From Cyclina sinensis (lineage: Eukaryota; Mollusca; Bivalvia; Venerida; Veneridae), in assembly GCA_012932295.1 (NCBI GenBank), contig JAAONU010000016.1, positions 30,193,290 through 30,257,289 of the forward strand: 64,000 nucleotides of DNA, given 5' to 3'. Shown here piece by piece: positions 1 through 13,225 of the stretch. A program made the translations under genes and the position numbers. The notes beneath the pieces are model-generated. The model made no database searches, had not been told where the DNA came from, and saw nothing but the letters and a program-made list of their open reading frames with translations. Each line of letters begins with the position of its first letter. Position 1 is the first letter of the stretch.

Positions 1-2626
1 AACAAGGTAATCTTGTCTTAATCTAAATTAAACTTACTGTAATTCTGGGGCTAAGCAAACATTCCTGTTTGTAATTTGTCATGTTTTCATTAAGCTCAAT
101 GCCATGTTTTGACAGTTTATATAGCTAAACGATTTTGTTTTGGCTTGAAAACAATACCCAACCAAGAACGGAAGAGCATTTATCATTCGATTACCCAGAC
201 ACAAAAATCGGCATGCTTGATTTATTGGGGTATGGCTTTTTATGTTCAATGCTTCTAAATATTTAAGCGATTAAAAAGGGGGACATGTTACGTTAATCCA
301 TTCTAAAAGGTTTAAAGAAAAGCATGTTAAATAAACTGTAAAGCTGTCCTTGACATCGTATTATGTCCTACAAAAATAAAAGAAAACAAATACCACCAGG
401 TCTCTGTTTTGTTTCTTTGTGCAACTTGCCAGACCAACATATGGAACGAACAAAGCAGTAAAATCTAGGTCAGCACTAAGAAGAATACTGCTGTTTATTT
501 TTTATACCTGTCTATATTTTTACTTAATTTCATTTGTTAAAGACTAAATTGCATTCAACAACGGCAACTTAACCGACTCAAAGAAAAAATTCAGTAGGGA
601 CCAATGACTTCTTTGAAATTTTCTCTCACACAGTTTATTTTTGAACAACGTCATCTGAAACATCAATGAGACTTTTTTTTAACAATTTGTTTAAGCTCGA
701 TGGTAATACAAGACTGTGATATGCGACCCTCAGATTTGCTTCTCGAAAGTTATGACATTAAAGAACGTAATGCATTTACACTGACTTGTTTAGTCCAGTA
801 AATAAATAATAACTGAAATAAAAGAAATTTTTATTGACAACAACGATCTCCAAACATTACACGTAACATTTTTTTACGTTACCAGCAGCTGTAACATTTT
901 TCTTCTTCTTTTTTGTAAGTTAATAAATTTGGCATAAATATATCTTCGGTACTCAATTTCAATACTACATCACATTGCATAACGTACCATATCCTTGTAA
1001 AATCACTAAAGTGTTAATGGAATAAGAATTACGTGATATAATGATATAAGCGATAATTTTTAGAGAAACAAAGATTAGTGCAGTGTAAGACAAAATGTAA
1101 AACTTCCGCATTGCTGGCGTTTCATTTAGCTCATGTTGAAGAGAATGTTCCAGAGTAATAAAATAAGTCTTATATGTTTAATAGGCTTAAAGTTGAACGT
1201 TGCATTGACGACCAACTTGCGTAATGAACGACTGTCAAAATAGGAAATACACATGTACACGATTAACGTTTAGCTAAGATTTGTTTTGATATTTTATGCA
1301 AAAAGATCAAGGGCAAAACAAAATAAGACGATACCTGGCAGAAGTTAGGAGCGATTGTTTTTTTTAAGACCAACCATCGATTAGAAAAAAAACTCGGTAG
1401 TTTAAATCAGATCCTATGTGACATACATCAGTTTTAAGCTAGGTTAATTTCAGTCTCAGCGAGGAATATCAAGTTTCTAATATCGGTATAAAGACCGTCT
1501 AAGGAACGGTCCTATTTTATTGTATTTCTTAAAAAATGTAGCTAATAACTTTTCGCGCTTCACTGCAATAAGTATAATGGAGCGTTTTATATCACTTCCT
1601 TTTGGCCAATTAAACCCAGTGTTTTCCAGGAAAAAACGTAAAAAAAACCGGATCTGTATTTTTCAAAGAAAGACAAATGAAAGGCTATAATTAAGGCGCT
1701 ACAGTTTTCAGATTTCTATGAAATAAATTACGGAAATAAGCGTTTTGACAATATATTGTAGTCTGATAATGTTTGTTCTTAGAATATTCACAGAGAGGAG
1801 AGAAAATAACTATATGCCTGTAAAACTTTTACTTTCAAATCCAGTGGATATTTAATTTTTCGCTCCCAAATTTTAACTTAAAAAAAATATTTATTTAAAA
1901 GTTTGATTTTGGTCTAACCTTCTAATTTGATTCTAGACACTATTAGCTGGTAAACAGTTATAGCCAGTCGACTTATAATGTGGGAGACTTACACAAAGTA
2001 CAAAATATTTACAGTATATCTTTGTTGTCTTTTTTCTCATTGGTTCTTTATTCGGTTGATATATTTTTGTACGCTGGCGTGGGCTTAAAGTGCCAATTCG
2101 TTTCCTTAAATAGACTGCTAGATAGTCAATCAAATCCACGGGAAATCAATGCAAGCTGACACTCACAGTTTAGCATTTATTTCGTAATTCGATTGGTATT
2201 GTTTTCAAAGTACGTCATGGATATATATGAAAGGGGTTGACTCAGATTCTAGATGTAATCTTTAATGATTTATCAAAGGCAATGAATAATTTCTCTGAAC
2301 ATACTGGAAATTGATACGCCTGTATGACAAAAGGCGACAGACTTTGAGGCAGGTAATACAGGTTTGGCGTGGGCTGACTGAATGCCAACTCAATTAGCAT
2401 GCTATGAACATTTTTATTCCAATTGTAGAATTTATTTTGACCTTTACGTTTTTTTCGTCCATCAGTTAGTCATTCAAACATGCATATGCCTCTTGGACGT
2501 CTGTGTGGCCAGTATACAACTCAGTTTTTTTCTCCAGAAATCTGGAAACATAATTAAAAGTATTTTTAGTCTCGTGTTAAAGGTGCTTGCTAGTGGAAAT
2601 AAAGCTAATTACATAGAGGATATTTA
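1..2626. other. intergenic, nothing recognised
   Basis: AT-rich sequence with short scattered reading frames only. I see no splice-bounded coding segment, RNA gene or recognisable mobile element here. Confidence 0.5.
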
Positions 2627-2774
2627 TTTGTTTTTGTGGGAGATGAGAATTTATTTCATCGAGTGAACACCATATGTGATATTTTCACGAGTGGCGCAGC
2701 CACGAGTGAAAATATAAACATATGGTGTTCACAAGATGAAATAAATTCCCATCTTCCACTAAAAACAAACAAAT
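2627..2774. repeat. near-perfect palindrome (foldback element)
   Basis: Two arms of roughly 68-72 bases are reverse complements of each other around a tiny centre at about 2696-2700 (GGCGCAGCC). The left arm runs from TTTGTTTTTGTGGGAGATG and the right arm ends CATCTTCCACTAAAAAC. The arms contain ATATTTTCACGAGTGGC, a motif shared with hairpins at 57.2 and 62.7 kb, so this is a dispersed foldback family and not a chance hairpin. Two short reading frames across it are by-products of the palindrome. Confidence 0.85.
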
Positions 2775-5700
2775 TTTCTTTTTATTTTATGCCAACACGT
2801 CAAAAATGGGTATTTTATGACATTTTTACTCAGGGCCTTCAATAAATTCCCCATGGTGAGCCCCAAATCAGTTAATGCGTACTTTGGTCAAACCTTTACT
2901 CCGCACAAAGAAAAAGTGCAGACAATCTCCAATATATATGATAACTTTACTTCTGCTGAAATAAACTGAATACACTTTCATCAAATAACATTTATTTTTC
3001 TCTACACAGTTTATCAATATTTATTGAATTTTAGCCATACATACTTTAATTATAAAAGCGGATTAATACCGAGTAATATTCAATCAATTGAATGGAAAGT
3101 CGGTCATATTGGATATTGTCCATGTGAGTTATGTAAACAAATCAGACATTTTAAATAATTTATGGCGAAGTTCATCATTGTTCACAACTAGTTAGGCTCA
3201 GGAATTCAATATTATAACTGGATTTAACAAGGTAAATAAATTTCACTCGCTATCACTGTCTGAAATACAGCGGATTCTTTTGTATTTACTTGATAAAAAA
3301 GTAGTTCCGGCACAAACAGTGGATTATCAAAATGGTAATTTCACTGATTCAAAACAGTGGATTATCACTTTTATCTCACTGATATTTCCCTATATTTCAT
3401 TGGTAGGCATAAAATAAATGCTTTTTCTTATTATTCTGAAAAATTCTTTGCTTCCGTCAATAATACAAACTTTTTACCTACAAATCATTTTATACATTTC
3501 AAACAAGTCATTGGCAAATGATCAAAGCACGTGCCGCCACTTTGTCCCGTTGGTTCTTGTGATGTACTTCTCTGTCTCTTCCCTTAAATAGGAAATTAAA
3601 ATACATGTATATCTAAAATTTTTCATTTGAGTATAGGCGATTATCCTCAGCCTCAGCAGCCTTAACTGGTGACGATTTTTTATCTGAACTAAAATGAACC
3701 CAAAGAAATTTAAATCTAAATAGCTTTGAGATTTGGAACGAAATAAAAAATGACAGTGTTATACGAAAAAGGTATTTTTTTTGTGCAATAAATCTGTAAT
3801 TTTCAGACAAAATTCATCTTCCTGTCACTGTTAATGCGCAGACGTTTCATATCAGAGGAAGCATAAATCTGTATTATGTTTTATTTGATATGGAAGCAAT
3901 TGTTGATCCCAGGAAAACGAGCATGAAAATTGATGGACAGATTTGGTCATTATTACTGCCTCAGTTTCCTAGTTGTTATTCATGGCACATCAGATATGGT
4001 CATTACATCCCATAACAATTCAAAACAGGGCTGGCGATACTAGGGAATTAGTGCCTTTGAAGGGACATGTGTTATCCTACTACAATCGGTTACTGTCTGT
4101 TTTGTAACACTTGATAATGATGATTGTGTTGCCCTAAAGTCTACATTTCGTAAATACTTTCCATATTTGGACGTTTTTTTTTTTAAGTCACAAAGAGATG
4201 TATGACTGATGACTTGATATTTCTGTGCTTCCTAAGGTAGGCATAAACTGACCACGTCATCATTTCGTGCGTTCAAGCATCAGTTCGTTCCTGCAATTTT
4301 AACCTTAGCCAAATCACATGGGGATTTCAAAACTAGTAAAGACGTTTATCAGACGAAGGCACGTAAGACCCGGGGTCCTGAGAACAAGGTTAAAGTCACG
4401 ATTTGATGTTCTAGAATATCTTTGTCCGGTCTGTAACAAAGGCTTACGGAAAAGGGTGTCAAAATAAATTCGCACAAATATTCATCTGGCGCAGAAGACT
4501 ACTCGCAGTTCAGCATTACAATATGATATAATATGAGTGTTTGAAAGCAAAACAGGTATAACTTATTTTTGGTACAATAAGTGTAAGTTTTCATAAGCCT
4601 TCTTGTATTCCTTACAGGCAAAGAAATTTGCAGAAACGAACAAACAGTGGGCATGATTTTGGAAGTCTAGGGATCTTCAATAGCCGTAACATTAATTCTA
4701 TCATAATGTAATTATTTAATGTTGATACGTGAAAAAATATCAACAGATAATCCACATAGCTTTAGATTTATTTACTGGTTTCAGAGTAAAAACAGAACAG
4801 CAAAATGATGAATGATTAATGCTTCTGTATTTCCTGGAATAAAACAATAGAAATATTTGAAGAAAAAAATCAGAAAAAAAATCAACTGAATTATTTTTGC
4901 TGTAATAAAGATATTAAAACGCTTGTTAAATAGAATAAAAACATGACATATTTGTTTCATCTCATTTAAATTTTAAATAAACTTTTAACTTTTATTGGAT
5001 CTTTTGTCCAAACCTTATTTGAATTCATTTGCACCTTAATGCAAAAAGAATCAGATATCAAATACTTTGTAAACTATCATGACATCTTTCCAGTTCAGTT
5101 AAGTTATTTCCGAGACATTTAGATGTAACCTTTTATAAAATGTCCTTTTTTACATAAAAAACATTTTCTTTGAAACTTTACCAAACAGAAAGAAAGAATG
5201 AAAGAAAGAAATATAGAAAGAAAAAAAACAACATATTTTTGTATATTTACTGTGTATTACTATTACCTACCTTATGTTTCGGATCGCTATTTACAAAAAC
5301 GTTACAAATGATATATTGACAGTTTTAACCACTAACTTTTCTCTCTTTATCTATAACAATAAAAGGCACATGCCTATTATTCGGACACAGTCGTTACTTA
5401 CGTCCACACTGCTTCCATCTGCATCTTAATAAGAATGGTTTGACGATGTACACTTTTCTGTCTGACATAAATTAGTTAGTAGTTCTTCAGTCGCTTATTT
5501 TGAGAGATAATAAAAAACCGTGACAGTGACAATGAGCTTTAGTTATTGTTTCCCATAAACCTGACTTTCATGCGTTTATTAACCGTCTAGTGACCTATCT
5601 GCGTAAGGCTATTTAGTCTAGCGAAACAATAAATAGCGATGAGATAAGCGAGACAGTAGGACACTAGGTCAGGCTGCATTTTCAGAAATCATGCTTAAAT

Positions 5701-6174
5701 GTTTAATCTCTTAATGAGATTATATTTGCTAACAATCTCAATGTATTCTTATGAGTTATTTGGATGCTTATCATAATGATTAGTTAATAACCGTTTTATT
5801 ATGATTTGACATAAGCGGAGATGATGGTGATGATAACGATGAGGATTTTTGTCTTCGTTGTCGTTGTTGTTGTTGATGATGAAAAAAGAAAGTGATGATT
5901 AGGATTATTGGTTTTGCTTGGTTTATTGGGATTTTAACGCCAGTTTAAACAGTGGTGGTCATGTCCCGGCAGTCAGTCCAACTAACAAGTGTTCATGGGT
6001 ATTCAAGCAGTTTACTAACCAATTTTTCCGAAAGCGACTGACTACTTTCTCACTTGATTCAGAGATGAGGGACAAAAGGTCTGTTGACGGATCAATTAGT
6101 CGTCGTAGCCGATCTGGGAACCACCGCTGGATTGACAATCCGATGCTCTTCCATGATTATGTCCTATTCAAAGA
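2775..6174. other. intergenic; short microsatellites only
   Basis: No gene recognised. It holds a GAAA-rich microsatellite near 5189-5228 and a GAT/GTT-rich low-complexity stretch near 5817-5910. A good polypyrimidine acceptor ends at about 4617, but the open stretches after it are short and unassignable. The reading frame that begins at 5918 runs into the repeat at 6175 and is not treated as a gene. Confidence 0.45.
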
Positions 6175-7060
6175 AACAGGGGTTTATTGCTTTGCACATG
6201 TCGGACAGTCCGGCCGTAGACCAGACTTTGTCATAGGGTGGCTGCACTTACTGAGTAAAAGTCCTCTATTGTTTTTGGATGAGTAGGTGAAAGGTCAAGG
6301 TCACTGTCAGCTTTAATTTGAAAACAATGTCCGCTTCATAACTCGAGTACCATATAACCAACAGACTTCAAACTTAATAGAGTTGTTGCTCTTAATTTGT
6401 AGAAGATTCCTATTATTTTTTGGGGTCAGTAGGTCAAAGGTCAAGGTCAGTGTCACATTAAACTTAAAAGACCATGTCCGTACAATAACTCTAGTACCAT
6501 CTGACCCACAACCTTCACAGGATGGCTGCTCTTATTAAGTAAAAATTCCCTATCGAGTTTAGGGTTGATAAGCAAAAGGTCAAGGTCATTATCACCTTCA
6601 CGCAATACTAGATAACGCAATGACTAGTAGATGATCCCTATCGATTTTAAGGTCAGTAAGTCAAAGGTCAAGGTCAGGTTCACAGTGACCTTGTAGACCT
6701 TGACCATGAAAAGGTTGTCTTTTCAATAACTAATAAAGAACGCTTAGGTCCTAAAGTCCTTAGATTTTGTGAGGTGGTTGGTAATGATTGGAAGATGACC
6801 CCCTTTTGATTTTGAGATCAGTAGGTCAAAAGTCAAGGTCACTGTAATATTGACCACAAAAAGCTTGTCTGATCAATAACTAGAGAACGCTTTGGTATAC
6901 AGTCATCTGATTTGGTTGGGAGATTGGTCATGACAGGTAGATAATCGTTATTGATATTGAGGTCAGTATGTCAAAGGTCAAGGACACGTTAAGAAGTCCA
7001 TGTAGCTTGACTAGTTTGTTGCCATTAGAGGCGCATATGTGTTTCACAAACATTTCTTGT
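6175..7060 (+). mobile_element. 145-bp-unit element, family B (degenerate copy)
   Basis: It begins with a block like that at 53.88 kb (TTTATTGCTTTGCACATGTC, then GGCCGTAGACC) and ends with a hairpin ATGTGTTTCACAAACAT followed by TTCTTGT at 7060. In between, a degenerate unit repeats with copies of AGGTCAAAGGTCAAGGTCA at about 6285, 6431, 6570, 6658, 6823 and 6968. Several spacings are 145-146 bases and others are disturbed by indels. It matches the element at 53.85-54.90 kb in both ends and in unit content, so it is a diverged, non-coding, non-autonomous element. Confidence 0.75.
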
Positions 7061-10000
7061 AACGATGAAGACGACGATGATGATAAGGCATAAAGGATAG
7101 AATGCCAAATGCAAATTTTCTTTAAGCACATTTTTTTGTACTTTCCAGCTATTTGCAATCTCTGAACGTTCAGACCTAACTTTACGTTTGGCTGATTTTG
7201 TTTCAAAAAATGTCGTATGATTTTGAATTTGTGGGCGAGTAGGCTTTAAAAATTCGTTTTTTACATTCTTAATATATACATTAATATCTTTCTTTGCTCG
7301 TATCACATAGAGAAATGTTTATATAATCTCGAGGGATGTTACTGATTATGCAATGGAAATTGCTTCATATTACAAAATAAAGGCATGAAATTGATGACTT
7401 CAATTATATGTAACCGCATGAAATTGTTCCAGGCGGTTAAAATCTTGCAATTTATATTCGAACTTCATGCACTGCGGTTGCACTAGACTAAACCGCAATT
7501 AAACGTTTCGTCATATGTTGAATTTTTGCTGAGTTTGGGTTATTTCGAACGACCGAAATAGAGAAAAAAAGGCAGTGACAATGATGTTGTAAAATAACAT
7601 TTAATCGTGCGTTTGTTCACGGTAATTGTTAACTATTATGCCCAATGATCACACATTTTTCATTCTATTCGTGGTGTAAATGTTGAAACAAAATTATACA
7701 GGTTTTGCCCCAGCACCTCCCAACCAATCCTTAAAGGTACTGATGCAAAACACAGACGATATTTCAAAAGAGCTATCCTAACGTCTGCATATTATCACGT
7801 GCTGACTTTGCGCAGACGCCTGGCGTGATCATCATCATGTTAGTTCGCGTATATACTGAAAGGTTTTAACAGTTTAAAAATTCCGTAATATTGATTATAT
7901 CTTGCTAAATATTACTATCCCGTCCTTGACCGTGCAATTACCTTCTCGTCATTTTTTTGGGCTGGGTTGGAAAATTTTATTTATGCGTTCGCCTTCAGGA
8001 CAACATTAATAATGGAACTGGTTAGCTTTGTGAGACAAAAACACCACCACCAGCAAAACAACAACAACAACAATATCAGCAAAACAACAATATCAACCAA
8101 ACAACAATGCTGTTACTGTAATTCCAGAACCCATTCAATGCCTAGCTGACTGTCTGTGGCAACGGGACTTGACATTTAGCCGTGGCTGCGGTTCACAAAC
8201 CAAAGTCTAAGGAGCCAACAATGCCAACTTGATGAAAGAAAACGTCTGACGTCTGGATGCTGTATTCAAAATCAACCTACAGACTTTAAATTTTCGCTCA
8301 TCTGGGCTTCTTTAGATTTGGATAGGCCTCGTCGACGAAAAAAAAAAAGAACCAGTTTCTATACAAAAGGCACTCATAAGATCGCGTCTGGGTTTTAGAG
8401 ACACTTATTAAAAATCATAATAAAATAATGAAAACAAATAATACTAAGTTTATAAAAAAGCTATTAATACCTAGAAGCTACGAGATATTAATGAAGTCAT
8501 ACAAGTTATTGTTAATTCTGTTTTTTAATATAAAAACACATGTGATTTTAATCATAAAATATTGCGCTTTTATCCATCTGAATCATCACAGTGGGTTTTG
8601 TTAATCTAATTTAATTGTGCACATAGTAATTAAAACGTGCCTGTGAGTTTAAATCATTAACAAAATTTATACTCAATTCATAAACCTAGTCATTAATGCG
8701 TAGTTAATTTAAGGTTAAGTCAAGCGGATTTTACTGCTTACATAAAATATGATTGCGAAATAATCTAAAATGCAAATGAAAAAGTTTATAATATATACCG
8801 TAAAAAAGTAGTCCGTCTTCTTATAATTACTATATGACAAACTCGTTTAGAATGACGCAATTATTTCTACACAAACATTGTACTTCCGGAAATATGAAAC
8901 TTCGTTTTTTGTTCATTTTTTATTTTTAAATATTACGTAAAACAAGATTTATATTCCTTTTAAGGGTGTAACTTACAAAGTTTGTATACGTGCAATTTTT
9001 GTTAATGTATAACAATCGTCAGTATCACTAGTAATAAATTACAATATTTGAGCCAAGATAATTGTTACCCACACATTTTTCTCTATGAACATTTCTATGT
9101 TTACTTTAAAGCAGAGCTGTTCTCTCTAGGAGGTGTTCTCATTTCAAGGGCAGTCTGTTAAAAAAACAAGACCTTTCGCAAAGCAAGAGCAGTATTTATT
9201 TACAATGGACAAACAAGACCTCTTAAAACATAGGCACCTGTGACGAAAACGTGAAGAAACTGTAAACTCTACTTGCACTTACTCGAGCGGATACATTTTT
9301 TCTTTGATAGCACTTTATGTGCAAGGTCATAATTGTTAAGTGTATGTTTTAGATAGTTCGAGTAGCGTAAAAAAGGATTTTTTATAATCGTAGGAAGATA
9401 GCTTTATTTAATTCTTCAATATCATCTTCCTTAAATCAACATATAAATGCAAACTTAGTGCAAATCTTTTTTTGTGTTATAATGCGTCAAATGTCAGCTT
9501 ATTGAGTGCAAACTATTTTTTCATTATCTGATTTCGAAAGATCCCCAAAAAACAATCGCGTTAGCTTTCACGTAATTTCCTGGAAGAGAAACCAGGATAC
9601 GTAGAAATAAAAAAAAAACTTAATTATATAAGTAAAACATAAAGTTTATTCGAATTGTAATCATTTTATTTACCATAATCATTTTAATTAAATTAAAAAT
9701 TCAACAAAGTTCTTTTCGAATCCAGTAAGTCTTTATAAAATGATACAGACTTAAAGTCGTGACTTTAGGCGGACCTTTATTATTTGGAAAGCACTGCGCA
9801 TGAAAACTCGATATGATTGTACAATAAATATCTTCTCTGATTTTGACATTATTTCATCGAAGAATTTCAGGGGCAGCCCATCGCAAGCTAAGAAATATGA
9901 CACTGCCGTGTAAGTTTCAACGCTGCCAGCTTTCTAAAGACGACAAACCTGTTTACCTCCCTTAGGTAGTGCGACGCCATTTGTCAAAAATGACTGTAAG

Positions 10001-10212
10001 ACACAGTTAGATCTGCACATATATATACATTTGATGTTTGGTACTTTTTAGTCCCCGGTCTGTCTTCCCATCCGGGCCTTTTCCCTGTATCCACTGCCAT
10101 TAGTTCAGCCAAACTTTATTTGAAGCGTGGATATTGTCATGTGATTTTCACATTTGTAGAAAACTTTTTTTGGTTGGCGGGCTATTTCTCAGGAAGTACA
10201 AGCCTTATTTTT
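7061..10212. other. intergenic, low-complexity CAA tract
   Basis: No gene recognised. A CAC/CAA-rich microsatellite lies at about 8041-8106. A motif at 9955-9990 (CCCTTAGGTAGTGCGACGCC) recurs in diverged form at 13967-13995, so short repeat debris is present. Confidence 0.45.
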
Positions 10213-11646
10213 AGCTCACCTGTCACGTAGTGACAGAGTGAGCTTTTCTGATCACCTTTTGTCCGTCGTCCGTCCGTCCGTCCGTCCGTCCACAACTGGT
10301 TCGTTAACACTCTAGTGGTCACATTTTTGCCTCAATTGTCATGAAACTTGGTCAGGATGTTTGTCTCATTTATATCTCGGACGAGTTCGAACGTTGGTTA
10401 TTAGGGTTGGAAAACTAGGTCACAGAGCCCAAATATAGAAAAACCTTGTTAACACTCTAGAGGCTACTTTTTCAGTCCAAATATCCTGGAAATTTGTCAG
10501 AAAGGTTCTATCGATGATTTCTAGCTCAGGTTCAAATATGGGTCATCTGGGTTCAAAAACTAGGTCACGGAGCCCAAAAAAAGAAAAATCATGTTAACAC
10601 TCTAGAGGTTACATTTTCAGCCCAATAATCTGGAAATTTGTCAGAAAGGTTGCTTTGACGATTTCTAGGTCAAGTTCAAATATGGGTCATCTGGGGTCAA
10701 AAACTAGGTTACAGAGCCTAAATATTGAAAAACCTTGTTAACACTCTAGAGGTAACATTTTTAGACCAAATAATCTGGAAATTTGTCAGGAAGGTTGCTT
10801 CTATGATTTCTAGCTCAAGTTCAAATATGGGTCATCTGGGTTCAAAAACTAGGTCACAGAGCCCAAAAATAGAAAAATCTTGTTAACAATCTAGAGGTTA
10901 CATTTTCAGCCCAAATAATCTGGAAATTTGTCAGAAAGGTTGCTTTGACGATTTCAAGCTCAAGTTGGAGTATGGGTTATCTCGGGTCAAAAACTAGGTC
11001 ACAGAGCCCAAATATGGAAAGACCTTGTTAACACTCTAGAGGTAACAGTTTAATTCCAAATAACCTGGAAATTTGTCAGAAAGCTTAATTCTATGGTTTC
11101 TAGCTCAAGTTTGAATATGTGTCATCTGGATTCGAAAACTAGGTCACAGAGCCCAAATATCGAAAAACTTTGTAAACACTCTTGAGGCTACATTTTCAGT
11201 CCAAATGTCCTGGAAATTTGTCAGAAAGGTTGTTTTGATGATTTGTAGCTCAAGTTTGGATATGGGTTATATGGGGTCAAAAACTAGGTCACAGAGCCTA
11301 AATATCGAAAAACCTTGTTAACACTCTAGAGGCTACTTTTTCAGTCCAAATATCCTGGAAAATTGTCAAAGAGATTGTTTCGATAATTTCTAGCTCAAGT
11401 TCAAATATGGGACATCTAGGTTAAAAAACTAGGTCATAGAGCCCAATATGGAAAAACCTTGTTAACACTCTAGAGGTAACATTTTCAGTACAAATAACCT
11501 TGAAATTTGTCAAAGAGATTGTTTCAATAATTTCTTGGTCAAGTTTGAATATTGGTCATCTTTGGTCAATTAACCAGGTAAATAGCAACTTTGTTAAAAG
11601 CAGTCATTCTCAGGTGAGCGATACAGGGCCATCATGGCCCTCTTGT
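10213..11646 (+). mobile_element. 145-bp-unit element, family A, with inverted ends
   Basis: The left end is AGCTCACCTG, followed by a TGTCACGTAGTGACA hairpin and a (CCGT)n run. The right end is CAGGTGAGC, followed by the hairpin GGGCCATCATGGCCC and TCTTGT. The interior holds eight units whose TTGTTAACACTCTAGAGG anchor falls at 10446, 10591, 10735, 10880, 11025, 11170, 11315 and 11459, a period of 144-145 bases throughout. No coding capacity is visible. Bivalves are known to carry tandem-repeat-bearing non-autonomous elements (the pearl and DTC84 types), and the subterminal inversion plus 3' hairpin fits Helentron-like elements. That assignment is inference. Confidence 0.85.
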
Positions 11647-11653
11647 AATTATT

Positions 11654-12097
11654 TTAAAGCGACTGACTGAATTTAGCTGATTTTTTTTCTTTAAAATATA
11701 AGAGAAGATAATAAACGATTGAAAAATGTAATATTATTCTCTATACACCATGAAAACTGAGAAAAAAAGTTTTGACTCAACCTTGGATTCGAACCCATGA
11801 CCTTTCGGTTAGTAAAATTTAGAGCCACGATTTTCTCCACTAAGCCACAGAGACAAGTTACCAATTTTCGCAAAAAATAATCTTATAACTAAATTATTTA
11901 CCCCGTGACTAACGGGGTAAATTTTTTTACCGATAAAAGTGTGTAAAACTTAATATTTTGATATTTTTCTGTAACAAAAAATGAGTCAGTAACTTAGTTT
12001 AGATATTTTCTTTACAGTTACAGCAAGAATTTCAAGTTCTATAAACATTTTCTCTTTTTTTTTCATCGTCGCCCCATCTGTGAGTCAGTCGCTTTAA
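11654..12097. mobile_element. TTAA-flanked terminal-inverted-repeat element
   Basis: The left end TTAAAGCGACTGACTGA (11654-11670) is the inverse of the right end TGAGTCAGTCGCTTTAA (12081-12097), with 16 of 17 positions matching. If the outer TTAA is a target duplication, the element proper is 11658-12093, as in piggyBac-type insertions. It has no transposase, so it is a MITE-like non-autonomous element. A tRNA-like sequence lies inside it on the minus strand, as does a small hairpin with TTTACCCCGT/ACGGGGTAAA arms at 11897-11921. Confidence 0.65.
11775..11858 (-). repeat. tRNA-derived SINE head
   Basis: On the minus strand this reads as a tRNA-like module: an A-box-like TGGCTTAGTGG near 11850 and a B-box GGGTTCGAATCC near 11790, about 50 bases apart. 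The acceptor stem and anticodon arm do not pair convincingly, so it is not annotated as a functional tRNA. Confidence 0.65.
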
Positions 12098-12559
12098 CCA
12101 AACTTTGTTGGAAGCTTCACCGACACGGGGAGATGTACATATTTTCATGAACGGTTCAGTTCGTACTTTTTCTCAGGAACTAATATTTTTGAATTCTAGC
12201 CAAACTTTCTGTGAAGCTTTTCTAGCAAGGGATACTGTCAGGTTGCTTCGGTCAGAAAAATATGATGTGATAATGCATAAAAAGTTATTTTGACTTAATG
12301 TTTGCTAACTGATTATTTAAATTGAAAGATTTAATCAGCAATAGCAACAACAATCAGTCATCTATGCATCACGCAATAAATCTTGCCAGCCGTGCAAATG
12401 AGCCTTGTAAGTTGAAGTTATACCGACGCTTGTGTATTAACTTATTAAGTATTCGGATTTTCATAAATATAAATTACTTGAGCTTCCTTAAAACATTATG
12501 TCGCTTTTTATACCTGTATATACCGTAGCCAGACTCCATTTTACACCGAGGTACTTATC
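12098..12559. other. intergenic
   Basis: No gene recognised. The start (CAAACTTTGTTGGAAGC, about 12100) resembles GCCAAACTTT-containing sequence at about 10108 and 12200, which suggests old repeat fragments. Confidence 0.35.
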
Positions 12560-12790
12560 TTAAAAGTGGGGGGTGGGGATTTTTATGCCCCCACCACTTT
12601 GGGGGGGATATAGATTTGCCCTCGTCCATCCGTCCGTCCGTCCGCTGTCCCACTGTCGCACTGTCACGCTGGTTTTTGTCGCGTGTATATCCAAACGTTT
12701 GATTGTTAGAGCCAAGAAACTTTCTAAGAATAGTTGTCCGCATGTCAACTTACGCACCAGGATATTTCGACACAAATTTATTGGAGATTG
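12560..12790 (+). mobile_element. family B element, 5' fragment
   Basis: It contains TTTTTATGCCCCCACCAC, a GGGGGGATATAG partner and a (CCGT)n run, the same leader as the elements at 17.07 and 53.85 kb. No tandem units or TCTTGT end follow, so only the left end is present. Confidence 0.6.
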
Positions 12791-13164
12791 ACAGAATTAT
12801 GCCCACCGATTAAGCAAAAATAACATTTTAAATTCCTTAAAGTTAAAGACAATGTTTATACGCACCTATTATTGTACAGGATTTTTTGTGTGACAATACA
12901 GCGGAATTTGGGGCCTATGTCCTATGTGTCCTATGGACACATTTCTAGTTTTCCCTATAACGTCTCTGGTGCATTCTGGGGCCATTTCAGGCTGTATTTT
13001 ATCGTAACAAAATGTCTTTTGGAAACTTGTTAGCAAAAAATTGTTATACATAAAACTCCTCATTTAAATTCAAACACAAGCGTTATAATTTCATTTGAGC
13101 TTGTGTAGACAAAGATGGCTTACTAATAAAGAAGTGCAAAACCTAAATTGCAAAATATTTAAAG

Positions 13165-13225
13165 TAGCAATTAGAGAAAACTAATGCTAAACCCAGATCT
13201 CCCGCGTGACAGCCAGGCTTACTAT
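13165..13225 (-). repeat. degenerate tRNA-derived SINE fragment
   Basis: The minus strand reads GGCTGTCACGCGGGAGATCT followed by GGGTTTAGC, a typical but decayed B-box region of a tRNA-derived SINE. An A-box-like TCTGTGGATTTAAG lies upstream near 13240. No complete tRNA fold is visible. Confidence 0.4.

Noticed and set aside
4617..4720. Possible terminal exon after a strong acceptor at 4617
   Set aside because: Two frames are open for only 12 and 31 codons, neither recognisable. The chance level is too high.
5918..6286. 122-codon frame as a gene
   Set aside because: Its second half translates the left end of a family B element, and the first half matches no domain I know.
11897..11925. Rho-independent terminator (stem TTTACCCCGT/ACGGGGTAAA followed by T run)
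   Set aside because: It looks like a bacterial terminator, but the window is plainly eukaryotic and this hairpin lies inside a MITE-like element.
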